A stretch of 63,217 nucleotides of DNA from Opitutales bacterium (GCA_020831585.1 JAFIGE010000008.1:1-63217); one strand, 5' to 3'; shown: positions 25,931-36,336, counted from the stretch's first letter. Numbers and translations: made by a program. Notes: generated by a model from the sequence alone, not told the origin.

Positions 25931-27301
25931 TTATTGGTAGTAACGGGCGACGCGCGCGGCGGTGTCGCGGTAGGCGACGTCGGCGGTGTAGAGGGCCTTG
26001 AAATGGGTGGCGGCGGTTGGGGCGTCGGCGAGTTTTTCGCAGGCGTCGGCAAGGGCGTAGCGCAGTTCTTTGCCGAAGTCGTCGAGTTGGGGATGGTCGG
26101 CGAGGAGGCTTTCGAACTGGGCGCGGGCCAGGTCGGGTTTGCCGGAGAGGAGAAAGGCTTCGCCCACGCGCAGGCTGGCGCGACGGCGGACGCGGGGATC
26201 CCGCTGGGCGGCTTGGAGGTGGGGCGCGGCTTCGTCGCCACGGCCGAGTTGGATGAGGGTTTCGCCCATCTGCAAGCGGAGATCGGCGTCGCCAGGGTAG
26301 CGTTCGAGGAGGGCGCTGAGGGCTCCGGCCCGATAGGTTTGGTGGGCGTGCCGGACCGATTCACGGTCGGCCTCGCGCGTTTCTTCCACGCGGGCGCGCC
26401 AAAGGGCGTCTTCGTAGGTGAAGGCGAGCCGTTCGAGGGCGGGATCGTCGGTTCCAGCGGGGGTGGCGCGGGCCTGGCGGAGGGCCTCGACGGCGGCCGC
26501 TCCTTCGCCGAGGCGATGATGATCGGCGGCGATTTGCTTGAGAAGGGTGAAGTCGCCGGGTTGGTCGGCGAGGAGCGCGGTATTTTTCTCCAGGCGGAGG
26601 CGGACTTGGGCGGGGTCGTCGAGGAGGCGCGTTTCCTTTGGGGTGGCCGGGTCACTTTCGGAGGCTGCGGCTGCGGCGGCGGGAGCGTCGGTGCCTTCGG
26701 CGGCGGCCTGCCAGGAGCCGGAACCAAGTGTTTGCGCGACGGAAGCGGTTTTTAAGAGAGCTTGGGCGGTGCTGGCTGAGGGGTCGATTTGCAGAGCCTT
26801 TTCGGCGACGCGGACGGCATCGGGCGAGCGGTTTGCCAGGATCAGGGCATTGCCAAGGAGGACCCAGCTCTCGACTTTGTTGGGGGATTGCTCGCAGAGA
26901 CCTTCGAAGGCGAAGACGGCGGTGTGTGGGAGGTTTTGCTCAAGGGCGACTTCTCCGAGCAACCGGTGGGCCGGTGCGTGGGTGGGCGCGGCGGTGAGGG
27001 CGCGTTCAATCTCGACAAGCGCGCGGGGGGCATCGCTTTTGCGCAGGCGGCCGGCTTTGGTGAGCTGCACGGCGGCGGTGAGGCCCCCGGTGAGCTTTTT
27101 CCACCCGCCGCCGGCGGCTTTGCGCTTTTGCGATTCACGCAGGGACGAGCGGATTTCGAGGCATCCGGGATGCTGTTGTAGGAGGGTTTCACACAGACTG
27201 ATGGCGTAATCGGGATCGCCCGATTGCGCAGCGGCGCGCGCTTTTTCGGCGTGTTTGCGCACGCGTTCCGGAAGAGATGGGAGGGGAGCGTCCGAGTGCA
27301 T
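25931..27301 (-). CDS. Tetratricopeptide-repeat protein
   Basis: A 456-residue, Ala-rich cytosolic-looking helical repeat protein with no signal peptide. TPR units are visible: KARAAAQSGDPDYAISLCETLLQ near the N-terminus, RALTAAPTHAPAHRLLGEVALE, PNKVESWVLLGNALILANRSPDAV, GDADLRLQMGETLIQLGRGDEAA and DFGKELRYALADACEKLADAP toward the C-terminus. A low-complexity Ala/Ser linker (residues ~200-225) divides two TPR arrays. It is the last gene of the trpD-glmM unit. ATG 27301 lies 15 bases downstream of the glmM stop; a TTG overlapping that stop is an alternative. Function unknown beyond scaffold. Confidence 0.85.
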   Translation of the reverse strand: MHSDAPLPSLPERVRKHAEKARAAAQSGDPDYAISLCETLLQQHPGCLEIRSSLRESQKRKAAGGGWKKLTGGLTAAVQLTKAGRLRKSDAPRALVEIERALTAAPTHAPAHRLLGEVALEQNLPHTAVFAFEGLCEQSPNKVESWVLLGNALILANRSPDAVRVAEKALQIDPSASTAQALLKTASVAQTLGSGSWQAAAEGTDAPAAAAAASESDPATPKETRLLDDPAQVRLRLEKNTALLADQPGDFTLLKQIAADHHRLGEGAAAVEALRQARATPAGTDDPALERLAFTYEDALWRARVEETREADRESVRHAHQTYRAGALSALLERYPGDADLRLQMGETLIQLGRGDEAAPHLQAAQRDPRVRRRASLRVGEAFLLSGKPDLARAQFESLLADHPQLDDFGKELRYALADACEKLADAPTAATHFKALYTADVAYRDTAARVARYYQ

Positions 27302-27315
27302 AGCCACCCTTCCAA

Positions 27316-28665
27316 TCAAAGCAAGGGGAGGTGACGGGCAACTGTCTTTTGCAATTCGTCCAAAGTTTGGTCGACGAGTTCGGGGGTGGACGCTTCCACA
27401 AGGAGGCGGATTTTGGGTTCGGTCCCGGAGTAGCGCAGGAGAATGCGGCCGCTCTTGCCGAGGTTCGTTTCCAAGGCGACCAATTCGTTTTGCAGCCCGG
27501 CGTGCCCTTCCAGGGGAACTTTTTCGCGCACCCTCAGGTTGATCAGTTTTTGGGGGAAGAGGGTGATGGCCTTGCGCGCTTGGGAGAGGGGCTCACCGCG
27601 CCGGAGGAGGCAGGCAAGCAGTTCCAGGGCACCGATACAGCCGTCGCCGGCGGGAAGCCGGTCGGTGACGATGAGGTGCCCGCTGTTTTCTCCGCCGAGT
27701 TGAAAGCCTCCTTCGAGGAGGCGGTGCAGCACGTTCCGGTCTCCCACCGGGGTGCGTTCGAGACGAAGATTCTGTTTTTCGAGAAATGCGGCGAGGCCGG
27801 CATTGCTCATAACCGTGGTGACGACCGTGTCGCCCGGAAGGCGACCTTCGACGTGCAGATGCTGAGCGAGGAGCCCGATGAGGCAATCGCCGTCGACTGT
27901 TGCGCCGGTTTCGTCGATCACGATGAGGCGGTCGCCATCGCCATCGTGGGCAATTCCGATGTTGGCGCCGTGTGTGCGGACGGTTTCGGCTAGAATCGCG
28001 GGGTATTCGCTGCCGCAGTTGGCGTTGATATTGTGGCCGTCAGGGAGGGCACCCAGGCGGATGACGCGGGCACCGAGGGCTTCGAGGATCTCCGGGGAGG
28101 TGTAGGCGGTGGCTCCATTGGCCGCATCCACACAGATGGTCCAGCCGACGAGCGCATTGGGCGGGAGAATACCGGTGACAAACTGTTTGTAGTGGCGGCG
28201 GGCATCCAGACCGAAGGAGGCCGGTGGGCGCGCGGGCCGGGGCAAATCCGGGGTCTCTTCGAGGCGCTTCTCAATGATGGCTTCTTCCGCTGTGGTGAGC
28301 TTGAGACCGCCTGGGCCAAACAGCTTGATGCCGTTGTCCGTGGCAGGGTTGTGGGAAGCCGTGACGACGAGGCCACCGTCCAGATCAAGTTGCCGGACAG
28401 CCAAAGCGACGGCCGGCGTGGGGACGATGCCGCCGTCGAAGACCTTCACTCCAGCCGCATCGAGCCCCTCGGTGAGCCAGGTGCTGAGGGCGCTGCCGGA
28501 GGCGCGGGTGTCTCTGCCGATGACCACATGCAGCGGCTTGTTGGGCGAGCTTTCGCGGATGTGATTGCCATAGGCGTAGCCGAGACGGCGGACGAAGTTT
28601 TCGGCGAGCAGCGGCCCGTCAACCGCATCGCGGATGCCGTCGGTGCCAAAGTATGGAGGTTTCAT
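27316..28665 (-). CDS. glmM: Phosphoglucosamine mutase
   Basis: Converts glucosamine-6-phosphate to glucosamine-1-phosphate for UDP-GlcNAc, peptidoglycan and LPS synthesis. The 449-residue length is standard. The N-terminus is YFGTDGIRDAVDGPLL. The catalytic phosphoserine loop is TASHNPATDNGIKLFG (Ser ~100), the metal loop is HDGDGDRLIVIDE, the sugar-binding loop is GGENSGHLI, and the phosphate-binding loop is RYSGTEPKIRLLVE. The start ATG overlaps the trpD stop (ATGA), so translation is coupled. Confidence 0.96.
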   Translation of the reverse strand: MKPPYFGTDGIRDAVDGPLLAENFVRRLGYAYGNHIRESSPNKPLHVVIGRDTRASGSALSTWLTEGLDAAGVKVFDGGIVPTPAVALAVRQLDLDGGLVVTASHNPATDNGIKLFGPGGLKLTTAEEAIIEKRLEETPDLPRPARPPASFGLDARRHYKQFVTGILPPNALVGWTICVDAANGATAYTSPEILEALGARVIRLGALPDGHNINANCGSEYPAILAETVRTHGANIGIAHDGDGDRLIVIDETGATVDGDCLIGLLAQHLHVEGRLPGDTVVTTVMSNAGLAAFLEKQNLRLERTPVGDRNVLHRLLEGGFQLGGENSGHLIVTDRLPAGDGCIGALELLACLLRRGEPLSQARKAITLFPQKLINLRVREKVPLEGHAGLQNELVALETNLGKSGRILLRYSGTEPKIRLLVEASTPELVDQTLDELQKTVARHLPLL

Positions 28666-29714
28666 GAAGCGGAAGGCTGAAAATGTGCGCGGGCGCGGGC
28701 GATCCAATCGGCCAGAGCGGGGCCGCGGAGGATTTCGCGGGCACGGTCGATGCCGGCTTGGGCGGTCGTGGTGTTGCCCGCGATGTAAAGGGCCACTCCG
28801 GCATTGAGGCAGATGGTGTCCTCCAGCCCACGGGGTGCCTGACCGGTGCACAATCGCTCAAAGAGGGCGAGGTTTTCCTCTGCATCGCCCCCGGCGAGGT
28901 CGCTTTCGGGACAACAGAGGAGGCCGTAATCGGTGAGTTCGCCCGAGGGCGGCTGAGCGGCAAGGTGACCGATGCCCCGGATCTCGTTGCGCCCGGCGGT
29001 GGTGAACTCATCAACGCATTTGCCCCCCGGCAAGACGGAGGATACCGCCACACCGGCGCGCAGGCCCAGAGCGGTGAGGGCATCGCCCAACGGCCCGACC
29101 CACTGTGGATGAAAGACGCCAAGAAGCTGGTGAGCGGGGCGGGCGGGGTTGATGAGGGGACCGAGAATGTTGAAAATCGTCCGCCGTCCCTCTTCGGCAA
29201 GGGCCTTTCGCACGGGCATGATACTCTTGAATGCCGGGTGAAAGGACGGGGCGAAAAAGAAGCAGAAATTCAGCGCTTCGACCGACGCCCGGAGGTCGTC
29301 CGGTTCCGTGAGCATGGGAATGCCGAGGGCCCCGAGAAAGTCGGCTGAGCCGCTGCGGGAGGTGATGGCGCGGTTACCGTGCTTGAGCACCGGAACACCG
29401 GCTGCAGCGGTGATGAGCGCGGCCACGCTGGAAACATTGTAGCCGCCAAACCCCGTCCCGCCCGTGCCGACGATATCAATCGCCCGCTCCCGCCACGAGT
29501 CCAAGCCGGGATCGCGGGCGAGCCCGCGGAAAGTTTGCGCAAAGGCGGTCACCTCTTCGACCGTTTCCCCCTTTTTGGAGAGGGCGATGAGCAAAGCTTT
29601 TTTTGCCTCTGGATCGAGGCCCTCCTCGGCGAGAAGACCGGCAGCCTTGGCCGCCTCGGTGGGAGACAGGTCCTCCCCGGCGGCCAGTTTTTCCGTGTAA
29701 GCGTGCAAAGCCAT
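28662..29714 (-). CDS. trpD: Anthranilate phosphoribosyltransferase
   Basis: Second step of tryptophan synthesis, transferring anthranilate to PRPP. A 350-residue protein with the N-terminal helical domain (TEKLAAGEDLSPTEAAKA) and the PRPP/anthranilate sites: VGTGGTGFGGYNVSS, KHGNRAITSRSGSADFLGALG, and RRTIFNILGPLINPA. The usual V-H-G-x-x-G-x-DE loop is altered to SSVLPGGKCVDEF. No other trp genes are in the window, so it is separated from a canonical trp operon. The start at ATG 29714 gives the family N-terminus; upstream in-frame codons are not needed. Confidence 0.93.
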   Translation of the reverse strand: MALHAYTEKLAAGEDLSPTEAAKAAGLLAEEGLDPEAKKALLIALSKKGETVEEVTAFAQTFRGLARDPGLDSWRERAIDIVGTGGTGFGGYNVSSVAALITAAAGVPVLKHGNRAITSRSGSADFLGALGIPMLTEPDDLRASVEALNFCFFFAPSFHPAFKSIMPVRKALAEEGRRTIFNILGPLINPARPAHQLLGVFHPQWVGPLGDALTALGLRAGVAVSSVLPGGKCVDEFTTAGRNEIRGIGHLAAQPPSGELTDYGLLCCPESDLAGGDAEENLALFERLCTGQAPRGLEDTICLNAGVALYIAGNTTTAQAGIDRAREILRGPALADWIARARAHFQPSAS

Positions 29715-29776
29715 TCCTTTGGAGAGAAGGCGGTTAGGGCATCTCAGCAAGAAAAATGTGGCGATCCCAAAACCTC

Positions 29777-30490
29777 TTAACGGCGCACGAGCGCGCTGAG
29801 GTCCCCGGCTCCGCTGGCGAGAAACGCCGACCGCACCTGCCCGAAGGCCGTGAAGATTTCGGTCGGCCCGTGCAGCCCGGGGAACCGCAGGGCGAGGGAG
29901 TGGCCGTTGCAGATGGCTTCGGCAGCGACGCCGGGCACACGGATGGTGCACTCCCGGCAGTCCGGGGGGTAATCGACGGTAAGGGGGCTGTTTTCATCCA
30001 GCGCCTCCACGCCATCAATCAAACCTTCCACGGAAACCGCTTCATCCAGAGGAAAAAGAAGCGTCGAGAACAGGGCCGGAAAAAGGGCGTCCAACTTTGC
30101 CGGGAGATCCGGATCGGCTCCCCGCAATTGTGCAAGGCGGTGGGTGAGCAGATAGAGGGAAGGATCGCTGGGATCGAGGGCATAGGTTTTCTCCAAAGTG
30201 AAGTGCCTCGCCGCAAGCATTCCGGTCGGGCCGGAAACCGAGAACGACAGATCCCTCCGCTTGTAGCCAAACGTGGCCCGGGCCTCGCGAAAAAGCGCCT
30301 CCCCCTCCCCTTCCAGCTCTGGCGCACACAGTTTCCCCAAAAAAGCCTCGGTCGTCGGCGTCACACGGTCGGGAACCGTATGCAGTCCCTTCCGAAAACC
30401 CGGCAAGCGCCGAACCTCGCCCGATTGCACCCCCTCCAAAACAAGCCGCGCCAACTGCCCCTCCGGCAGCGGTCCCTCTCCCTCATTCAT
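29777..30490 (-). CDS. Hypothetical protein upstream of trpD
   Basis: A 237-residue soluble protein that I do not recognise. Visible features are an N-terminal acidic helix (GQLARLVLEGVQSGEVRRLPG), a block with aromatic/basic alternation (EARATFGYKRRDLSFSVSGP), a central helix-rich portion (LTHRLAQLRGADPDLPAKL), and a C-terminal beta-like region (TVDYPPDCRECTIRVPG, AICNGHSLALRFPGL). It has no signal peptide or TM. It is co-oriented with trpD (62-base gap), probably first in the trpD-glmM-TPR transcript. Function unknown. Confidence 0.7.
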   Translation of the reverse strand: MNEGEGPLPEGQLARLVLEGVQSGEVRRLPGFRKGLHTVPDRVTPTTEAFLGKLCAPELEGEGEALFREARATFGYKRRDLSFSVSGPTGMLAARHFTLEKTYALDPSDPSLYLLTHRLAQLRGADPDLPAKLDALFPALFSTLLFPLDEAVSVEGLIDGVEALDENSPLTVDYPPDCRECTIRVPGVAAEAICNGHSLALRFPGLHGPTEIFTAFGQVRSAFLASGAGDLSALVRR

Positions 30491-30699
30491 TGCCCGGCTT
30501 CGCCCCTTTCATCCGCGCCAACACACGTTTCCCTCAGACAATTGTCAAAATCAGAAAAAAAATGTTCAGAAATAAAATATTGCCATAACCTTCGGCCTCC
30601 TCTCGCAGGGAGATGAAGAGATACATGCTTAGTTGGATTTTGGTCATACGATTTACGCAACCAACAGAGAGGGGGTTTGACCGATGAGGGAGGGTTGAT

Positions 30700-32622
30700 T
30701 TGAAGTGGGGGGCAGTGGCGGCGTTGGATGATAACTTTGTGCATGAATTGAAGGCGCGGGTCCCGATTGAGGATCTGGCGGGACGCTACACGCAGTTGAA
30801 ACGGGCGGGGCGGAACTGGGTGGGGCTCAGCCCGTTCACAAATGAGAAAACGCCGTCCTTCAACGTCTTGCCGGAGAAGGGTATTTTCAAATGTTTCTCT
30901 TCGGGGATAGCGGGGGACGCGATCTCCCTGGTGCGGGAGAAGGAGAAGATGGAGTTTGTTGAGGCGGTGGAATACATCGCCAAGCTCTACAACATCCCCG
31001 TGCGCTATCGGGAGGGAAGCCCGGCAGCGCCGGTGGTCAACCGCACCCTGCGCCGCGAGATCGAGGAGATTCACGAATACGCGGCGGAGTTTTTTCATCG
31101 CACCCTCATGGGAGAATCGGCGGAGGCCGATGCTGTGCGGCAATATTGGGTGGATGCGCGCAAGTTCGATTTGGAAGTGGCGCGGGCTTTTCGGATCGGC
31201 TTCTCACCGGTTTCCGGATTCGATCTCAACAAGCTCCTCATTGACAAGGGCTTCTCTGTGGAAGGGCTCGCCCAATGCGGTCTCTTTTACGTGAATGAGC
31301 GGGACCGCAACGCCAACCGCTTCCGTCCGCGTTTTCGCGGGCGCCTGATGATTCCGATCCGCGACGCACAGAATCAGATCGTCGCTTTCACCGCCCGGCA
31401 ATTGCCGCAAACGCCCGAGGACGACCCCACCGTCAAGGCGAAATACGTCAACTCGCCGGAGAGCCCGGTTTTTCACAAGAGCCGCCTGCTTTTCAATCTT
31501 GAGCGCGCCCGTGAGGCCGTGGACGACGATACGCCCTTTCTCATGGTGGAGGGCCAGCTCGATGCCATCCGCTGCTGGACCCTGGGGTTCCGGGCCGCCG
31601 TGGCCCCCCAAGGCACCTCGGTCACGGAAGAGCAACTCCGCCTCCTGCGCCGCTACCAACCCCGGGTCGACATTCTCCTCGACGGCGATGCCGCCGGCCA
31701 AAAGGCTGCCCTCCGCATTGTGCCCCTCGCCTTCGCCGCCCAAATCGAGCCGCGTTTTGTGAGCCTGCCCAAAGGAGCGGATCCCGACAGCTTTCTTCTC
31801 GAGAAAGGTCCCGATGCTCTGAAAGCCCTCTGCGCCGGGGGAGTGCCGATTATTCCGTTCGCCGTGGGTGCGCTCACCGGTGATTCCACGCCGAGCGCCA
31901 CCGAGCGCGGAGTCATCATCCGCACCCTTGCCGATTATCTGAAATCCTGTGAATCGCAGGTCGCGCGGGCGGCCTATCTTGAAGAAGCCGCCGAACTTCT
32001 CGGCGCGGATCCGTTGGCCGCCCTGGCCGACGCCCGCCGCCTATGGAGCCGTCGCGCGCTGGGTCCGGCAGCCACCGGTGCGAGCGCCGCCCCTCAGCCG
32101 GATGAACCGCAAAACCCCGAAAGGCCCGGATTCGTCAAAAAACGCTTGACGGAAGTGGAGGAAGGTCTACTTTGGATCATTTTGTTGGATGCGCGCTGGG
32201 CTCCACTCCTGGCCGAAACTATTCACCACGAATGGTTGGATGTTTCGTCTCCCGTAGGGCGCATTCTCGGACGAATTTTCGCAGAGGTGGAAGAGGGAAA
32301 CTGGGAAGGATTGCAGCAAGTCGACGCGCTCTTGGAAACCTCCGAAGAGCGCTCCGCTTTCTATGATCTGCAATTCCGCGAACCGCCGGAAGATTTTGAC
32401 GCCAGCCTGCACGCGCGCGAATGTGTGCGGTTGCTCCTGCAGCAGTTTATTCGCCGCCGCCGCCAAGTCCTCACGCAGGCGGTCGCCCAAGTGGGGCAAG
32501 ATGCCCGCGAAGTGGGCCGCCTTCTCCGCGAACGAAAAGAACTCGTGAATCTCGCCCAAACCCTTCCCTCTCTGGACCACCTCCACCTTGAACCGGAAAA
32601 CGGTTCAGTCGTTCCTTCATGA
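30700..32622 (+). CDS. dnaG: DNA primase with degenerate zinc-binding domain
   Basis: Synthesises RNA primers at replication forks. A 640-residue protein: N-terminal CHC2-type domain (residues ~25-90), the primase core/TOPRIM ([14 protein letters not shown] near residue 285, [12 protein letters not shown] near 330), and a helical DnaB-binding C-terminus. The zinc site normally reads C-P-F-H ... C-x-x-C. Here it is [11 protein letters not shown] ... KCFSSG, so three of four ligands are replaced (S44, T47, S68; only C65 retained) although the EKTPSF and GD-x-I motifs are kept. No ATG start exists. TTG 30700, GTG 30715 and TTG 30724 (giving [10 protein letters not shown]) are candidates. Overlaps rpoD by ATGA. 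Confidence 0.95.
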   Translation: MKWGAVAALDDNFVHELKARVPIEDLAGRYTQLKRAGRNWVGLSPFTNEKTPSFNVLPEKGIFKCFSSGIAGDAISLVREKEKMEFVEAVEYIAKLYNIPVRYREGSPAAPVVNRTLRREIEEIHEYAAEFFHRTLMGESAEADAVRQYWVDARKFDLEVARAFRIGFSPVSGFDLNKLLIDKGFSVEGLAQCGLFYVNERDRNANRFRPRFRGRLMIPIRDAQNQIVAFTARQLPQTPEDDPTVKAKYVNSPESPVFHKSRLLFNLERAREAVDDDTPFLMVEGQLDAIRCWTLGFRAAVAPQGTSVTEEQLRLLRRYQPRVDILLDGDAAGQKAALRIVPLAFAAQIEPRFVSLPKGADPDSFLLEKGPDALKALCAGGVPIIPFAVGALTGDSTPSATERGVIIRTLADYLKSCESQVARAAYLEEAAELLGADPLAALADARRLWSRRALGPAATGASAAPQPDEPQNPERPGFVKKRLTEVEEGLLWIILLDARWAPLLAETIHHEWLDVSSPVGRILGRIFAEVEEGNWEGLQQVDALLETSEERSAFYDLQFREPPEDFDASLHARECVRLLLQQFIRRRRQVLTQAVAQVGQDAREVGRLLRERKELVNLAQTLPSLDHLHLEPENGSVVPS

Positions 32623-34712
32623 TCGGATTGAATCATCCCCCCGCATCCATGCCCACAGCCAAAAAAATCTCCAAAGCCCCCGCTTCCAAAAAAGCGGCCA
32701 AGAAATCGACCACAGCCGCCAAGAAGCCCGCCAAGGCACCGGCGAAAAAGGCAGTCAAAGCCACTGGCGCGGCCTCGGCCAAATCCGGGGCAAAAGCCAA
32801 GACCGCTGCAAAAACTTCGGCAAAAACAAAGGTGAAAAAGGCCGCCGCCAAGACCCCTCAATCCGCTGAAGCGCCCGCCGCTCCGGAAGCCGAAGAGAGC
32901 AAAATCAAAAAGACCCCGGGTGCCAAAAAAGCCGCTGCCAAGCCCCTGAGCAAAAAAGCCGCCAAGGAAGAGGAAAAGCGCAAGGCAGCGGAGAAGAAAA
33001 AGAGCGTGGCCGTGAAGGCGATCGCCGCCCTCGCGAAGAGCGACGACGAGGACAGCGGCGACAAAGGCGGCGAGGTCAACGACCGCATCCGCCTCCTCAT
33101 CCGCAAATCCAAGGAGCAGGGTTACCTCACCTACCAGGATATCAATGACGAGCTGCCGGAGACCGTCGACAGCCCCTCCGAGATCGAAAACGTCATCACC
33201 ATTCTCGAAAATCTCGACATCGACATCATCGATTCCGAGGAGGTCGAGCTCTACAAGCAGCGCCTCGAAGAGCACACGGAGGAAGAGATGCGGACGGCCC
33301 AGGCCGACATCCTCGACGACCCCGTGCGCATGTATCTCAAGCAGATGGGCCAGGTGCCGCTGCTCACGAGGGAAGAGGAAGTGGCCATCTCCAAGCGCAT
33401 CGAAGAGGCCGAGATGCGCGCCACGGAGCATCTCTTTTCCATCGCCTTCACCAAGGAGTTTCAAAAGGACCTCGCCCAGCGCCTCATCTCCCGCGAGGAA
33501 CGCTTCGACCGGGTGGTGCTCGACAAAAAAGTCGATAGCCGCGAAGGCTACTACAAGCTCCTCCCCAAGCTCATTGAGCAAATTGAGGGCCTCGAAAAGC
33601 GCCTCGACAAAGCCTGGATTGAAAGCCGCACGAGTGAAGACGAAGCCGTTCAACTGCGCGCGGGCAAACGCTACAAGAAGATCGAGAGCGAGCTTCCCGA
33701 TGTCTTCCGCAAGTTCTGTTTCAAGCTGAAGGTCTTTGAGGAGTATCTCGAAACCCTGGAGCCCATGATCCGCGAAATCCAAGACCTCGTGGACAGCATC
33801 GACATGGCCTCGCGCGCCAACGTGCGCAAGCGCCGCCATGTCGACGTGGCCCGCGTGCAGCGCCGTCTCGACGAAGTTCACACGCAGCTGCGTATTGCCC
33901 CGGCGGATTTTCTCGCCGTCATCCGCGAGACCCGCAAAGCCATGCGCCAAGCGCACCGCGCGAAGACCGAGATGGTCGAAGCCAATCTTCGCCTCGTCAT
34001 CTCCATCGCCAAAAAATACACCAACCGTGGTCTCTCCTTCCTCGACCTCATCCAGGAGGGCAACATGGGCCTGATGAAGGCCGTGGAGAAATTCGAATAC
34101 CGCCGCGGCTACAAATTCTCCACCTACGCCACCTGGTGGATTCGCCAGGCCATCACCCGCTCCATCGCGGATCAGGCGCGCACCATCCGCATCCCCGTGC
34201 ACATGATCGAGACCCTCAACAAGGTCATGCAGGTGCAAAAACAACTCCTCCAGGAACTCGGCCACGAACCAACCGCCGAGGAAGTTGCGGACGAAATGGA
34301 ACTCCCCGTGGACCGCGTGCAGCAGATCATGAAGATGGCGCAGCAGCCCATCTCCCTGCAAAGCCCGGTGGGCGATAGCGACGACACCAACTTCGGCGAC
34401 TTCATCGAAGACAAGGGCGCGGAGAATCCCTACGACATGACCGCCTTCAGCCTCCTGCGGGAGAAGATCATGGACGTGCTCGACTCCCTCACCGACCGCG
34501 AACGCCGCGTCCTCAGCCTGCGTTTCGGCCTCGTCGACGGCTACAGCCGCACGCTCGAAGAAGTCGGCAAGCAATTCAACGTCACCCGCGAACGCATTCG
34601 CCAAATTGAAGCCAAGGCCCTGCGCAAGATGCGGCACCCGACGCGCATCCGCCAACTCCACGGCTTCTTCGAACCGGATGGCGGCAAGGCCCCGGCCAAC
34701 GGCGAAAGCTGA
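32619..34712 (+). CDS. rpoD: RNA polymerase primary sigma factor with Lys/Ala-rich N-terminal extension
   Basis: The housekeeping sigma-70. Residues ~11-140 form a Lys/Ala/Pro low-complexity leader reminiscent of histone H1 tails ([26 protein letters not shown]). Region 1.1 follows ([20 protein letters not shown]), then 1.2 ([21 protein letters not shown]), the non-conserved region, region 2 ([37 protein letters not shown]), region 3 ([18 protein letters not shown]) and region 4 ([39 protein letters not shown]). The 697 residues exceed typical RpoD because of the leader. ATG 32619 overlaps the dnaG stop (ATGA); ATG 32649 (MPTAKK) is an alternative. dnaG-rpoD is the classical macromolecular-synthesis pairing. 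Confidence 0.97.
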   Translation: MIGLNHPPASMPTAKKISKAPASKKAAKKSTTAAKKPAKAPAKKAVKATGAASAKSGAKAKTAAKTSAKTKVKKAAAKTPQSAEAPAAPEAEESKIKKTPGAKKAAAKPLSKKAAKEEEKRKAAEKKKSVAVKAIAALAKSDDEDSGDKGGEVNDRIRLLIRKSKEQGYLTYQDINDELPETVDSPSEIENVITILENLDIDIIDSEEVELYKQRLEEHTEEEMRTAQADILDDPVRMYLKQMGQVPLLTREEEVAISKRIEEAEMRATEHLFSIAFTKEFQKDLAQRLISREERFDRVVLDKKVDSREGYYKLLPKLIEQIEGLEKRLDKAWIESRTSEDEAVQLRAGKRYKKIESELPDVFRKFCFKLKVFEEYLETLEPMIREIQDLVDSIDMASRANVRKRRHVDVARVQRRLDEVHTQLRIAPADFLAVIRETRKAMRQAHRAKTEMVEANLRLVISIAKKYTNRGLSFLDLIQEGNMGLMKAVEKFEYRRGYKFSTYATWWIRQAITRSIADQARTIRIPVHMIETLNKVMQVQKQLLQELGHEPTAEEVADEMELPVDRVQQIMKMAQQPISLQSPVGDSDDTNFGDFIEDKGAENPYDMTAFSLLREKIMDVLDSLTDRERRVLSLRFGLVDGYSRTLEEVGKQFNVTRERIRQIEAKALRKMRHPTRIRQLHGFFEPDGGKAPANGES

Positions 34713-34725
34713 ATCGCGCCACCGA

Positions 34726-35100
34726 ATGGGCTCCGGCCCGCTGGTGGCGGTCGTGACGGCGGCCCTTTGCCTGGCCGTTCTCCCTGCCTGCCAAGCGCCC
34801 GGCACCACCGCCGATACGCGACCGGCGGCGGGTCCGCGCATGGGACCGTTTGAAGGCCGCCTCCTCGACATGGAAATCCTCGGCCGGTTGCTCTGGCTGG
34901 ATGCGGATCGCGGGATCGGGGTCATGGAGTTCACGCACCCGCGCTTCGACCCCGCGCCCGGACTGCGTTTGCACAGCTATGATCCGGAAAACCTTGCCCG
35001 CACGGGCACCTGGGAAATTTCCGCCCACCAGCAATCCGCCGCCATCGGGCTCCGCCTGGTCTCCGGCAATCCGGCCGTGGGGGACGTCTTGGCTCCGTAG
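34726..35100 (+). CDS. Putative lipoprotein
   Basis: A 124-residue protein with a type II signal peptide: VAVVTAALCLAVLPAC with the lipobox Leu-Pro-Ala-Cys (Cys ~22). The mature part is small and beta-rich (GRLLWLDADRGIGVMEFTHP, LRLHSYDPENLARTGTWEIS, AIGLRLVSGNPAVGDVLAP). It could be an envelope-anchored hypothetical; no family is recognised. It lies 13 bases after the rpoD stop and is likely co-transcribed. The final codons abut a dispersed intergenic repeat. Confidence 0.7.
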   Translation: MGSGPLVAVVTAALCLAVLPACQAPGTTADTRPAAGPRMGPFEGRLLDMEILGRLLWLDADRGIGVMEFTHPRFDPAPGLRLHSYDPENLARTGTWEISAHQQSAAIGLRLVSGNPAVGDVLAP

Positions 35101-35222
35101 CAGCGCGGCCATCTTGGCCCCCTGCTCCGCAGGCTGCGAAAGGTCGGGGGCCGCCGACAATGACGCACGGCCTCGGCAAGTAGCACCTCCCACAGCGCTG
35201 ACCCCAAATGGGATCGCGCTAC
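35101..35222. repeat. ~125-bp dispersed repeat, inverted copy (mate at 45629-45752)
   Basis: Read on the minus strand it begins GTAGCGCGATCCCATTTGGGG and ends GGGGCCAAGATGGCC. The plus strand at 45629-45752 carries the same landmarks in the same order (GTAGCGCGACCCCATCTTGG ... GGGGCCAAAATGGCC) with divergence in the middle. Both copies are intergenic. The ends contain short hairpins (e.g. GACCCCA/TGGGGTC-like). Confidence 0.7.
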
Positions 35223-35310
35223 GGTCTTTTCCGCATACCATTCATTCCGCTGGGTAATATCTTCCCCACCGGATAGCGTTTTGGGGAATCCTGTGCAAAA
35301 ACTCTCCGGC

Positions 35311-36336
35311 ATGGGAGCAATTGACTGGGCTGAACGGGGGAAACTCCCCGATTTTTTGATCCGCTGGGGCATTCGCCGCCTTCTTGCCAAACGCCTCCGC
35401 GATGAAGCGGCGGCGGGCAAGGACTCATCCATCGACGCCTTCGTCGAGGAACTCAAGGCCCTCCCCATCGCCATCGAAACCGGTGCCGCCAACGAGCAAC
35501 ACTACGAAGTCCCCACAGGCTACTTCCTCCGTGTCCTCGGCAAGCACCTCAAATACAGCTGCACCTGGTGGGAGCCCGGCCAGATGGATCTCGACGCTTC
35601 CGAGGCCGCCATGCTCCGCCTCACGGCGGAGCGGGCCGCCATCGAAGACGGTCACCGCATCCTCGAACTCGGCTGCGGCTGGGGCAGCTTCTCCCTCTGG
35701 ACGGCGGAAAACTTTCCCAAGAGTGAGATTGTTGCCGTCTCCAACTCCCGCACCCAGCGCGCCCACATCGAAACGGAGGCGGCCCGGCGCGGACTCGCCA
35801 ACCTCTCCGTCATCACCGCTGACATGAACGGCTTTGTCCCGCCCGGCACCTTCGACCGCGTCGTTTCGATCGAGATGTTTGAGCACATGAAAAACTACCA
35901 AGCCCTCCTTGCCCGCATCGCCGGTTGGCTAAATCCGGGGGGCTGCCTCTTCGTGCACATCTTTGTCCACCGCACCTACGCCTATCCCTTCGACGACGAG
36001 GGCTCGGAGGACGATTGGATGGCCCGCTACTTTTTCACCGGGGGTAACATGCCCAGCGACGACCTCCTCCTGCGCTTTCAGGACGACCTCCGCGTGGAAA
36101 AGCACTGGCGTGTGAACGGCAACCACTACAGCCAAACCCTCGAAGCCTGGCTCCGCAAACAGGATGCCGCCACCGCCGAGCTCCAGCCTCTCTTCGAAAA
36201 AACCTACGGTTCCCCTGAAGCCGCCCGCCTCTGGCTCAACCGCTGGCGCATCTTCTATTTGGCCTGCTCCGAACTCTTCCGCTACGGCGACGGCTGGGAG
36301 TGGTTCGTCGCCCACTACCGCTTCCGCAAGCCGTGA
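35311..36336 (+). CDS. Cyclopropane-fatty-acyl-phospholipid synthase / coclaurine N-methyltransferase-like SAM methyltransferase
   Basis: A 341-residue protein from ATG 35311 ([21 protein letters not shown]); TTG 35281 and GTG 35293 are in-frame alternatives. The N-terminal helical region is followed by [24 protein letters not shown], the family entry block. The SAM motif is [13 protein letters not shown] (residue ~120), with [13 protein letters not shown] (motif IV) and [21 protein letters not shown]. The C-terminus contains the [27 protein letters not shown] block. This subgroup is closer to plant coclaurine N-methyltransferases and bacterial homologues than to E. coli Cfa, so the methyl acceptor (lipid or amine) is unclear. 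Confidence 0.85.
   Translation: MGAIDWAERGKLPDFLIRWGIRRLLAKRLRDEAAAGKDSSIDAFVEELKALPIAIETGAANEQHYEVPTGYFLRVLGKHLKYSCTWWEPGQMDLDASEAAMLRLTAERAAIEDGHRILELGCGWGSFSLWTAENFPKSEIVAVSNSRTQRAHIETEAARRGLANLSVITADMNGFVPPGTFDRVVSIEMFEHMKNYQALLARIAGWLNPGGCLFVHIFVHRTYAYPFDDEGSEDDWMARYFFTGGNMPSDDLLLRFQDDLRVEKHWRVNGNHYSQTLEAWLRKQDAATAELQPLFEKTYGSPEAARLWLNRWRIFYLACSELFRYGDGWEWFVAHYRFRKP

Noticed and set aside
26000-27200. A plus-strand Gly-rich frame opposite the TPR gene
   Set aside because: Low-complexity Gly/Ala/Val translation mirrors the Ala/Pro codons of the minus-strand TPR protein.
32361-34934. An 857-codon open frame on the minus strand opposite rpoD
   Set aside because: Long antisense frame caused by GC-rich codon bias in rpoD (regular third-position GC). 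The translation has no domain logic, and rpoD on the plus strand is unambiguous.
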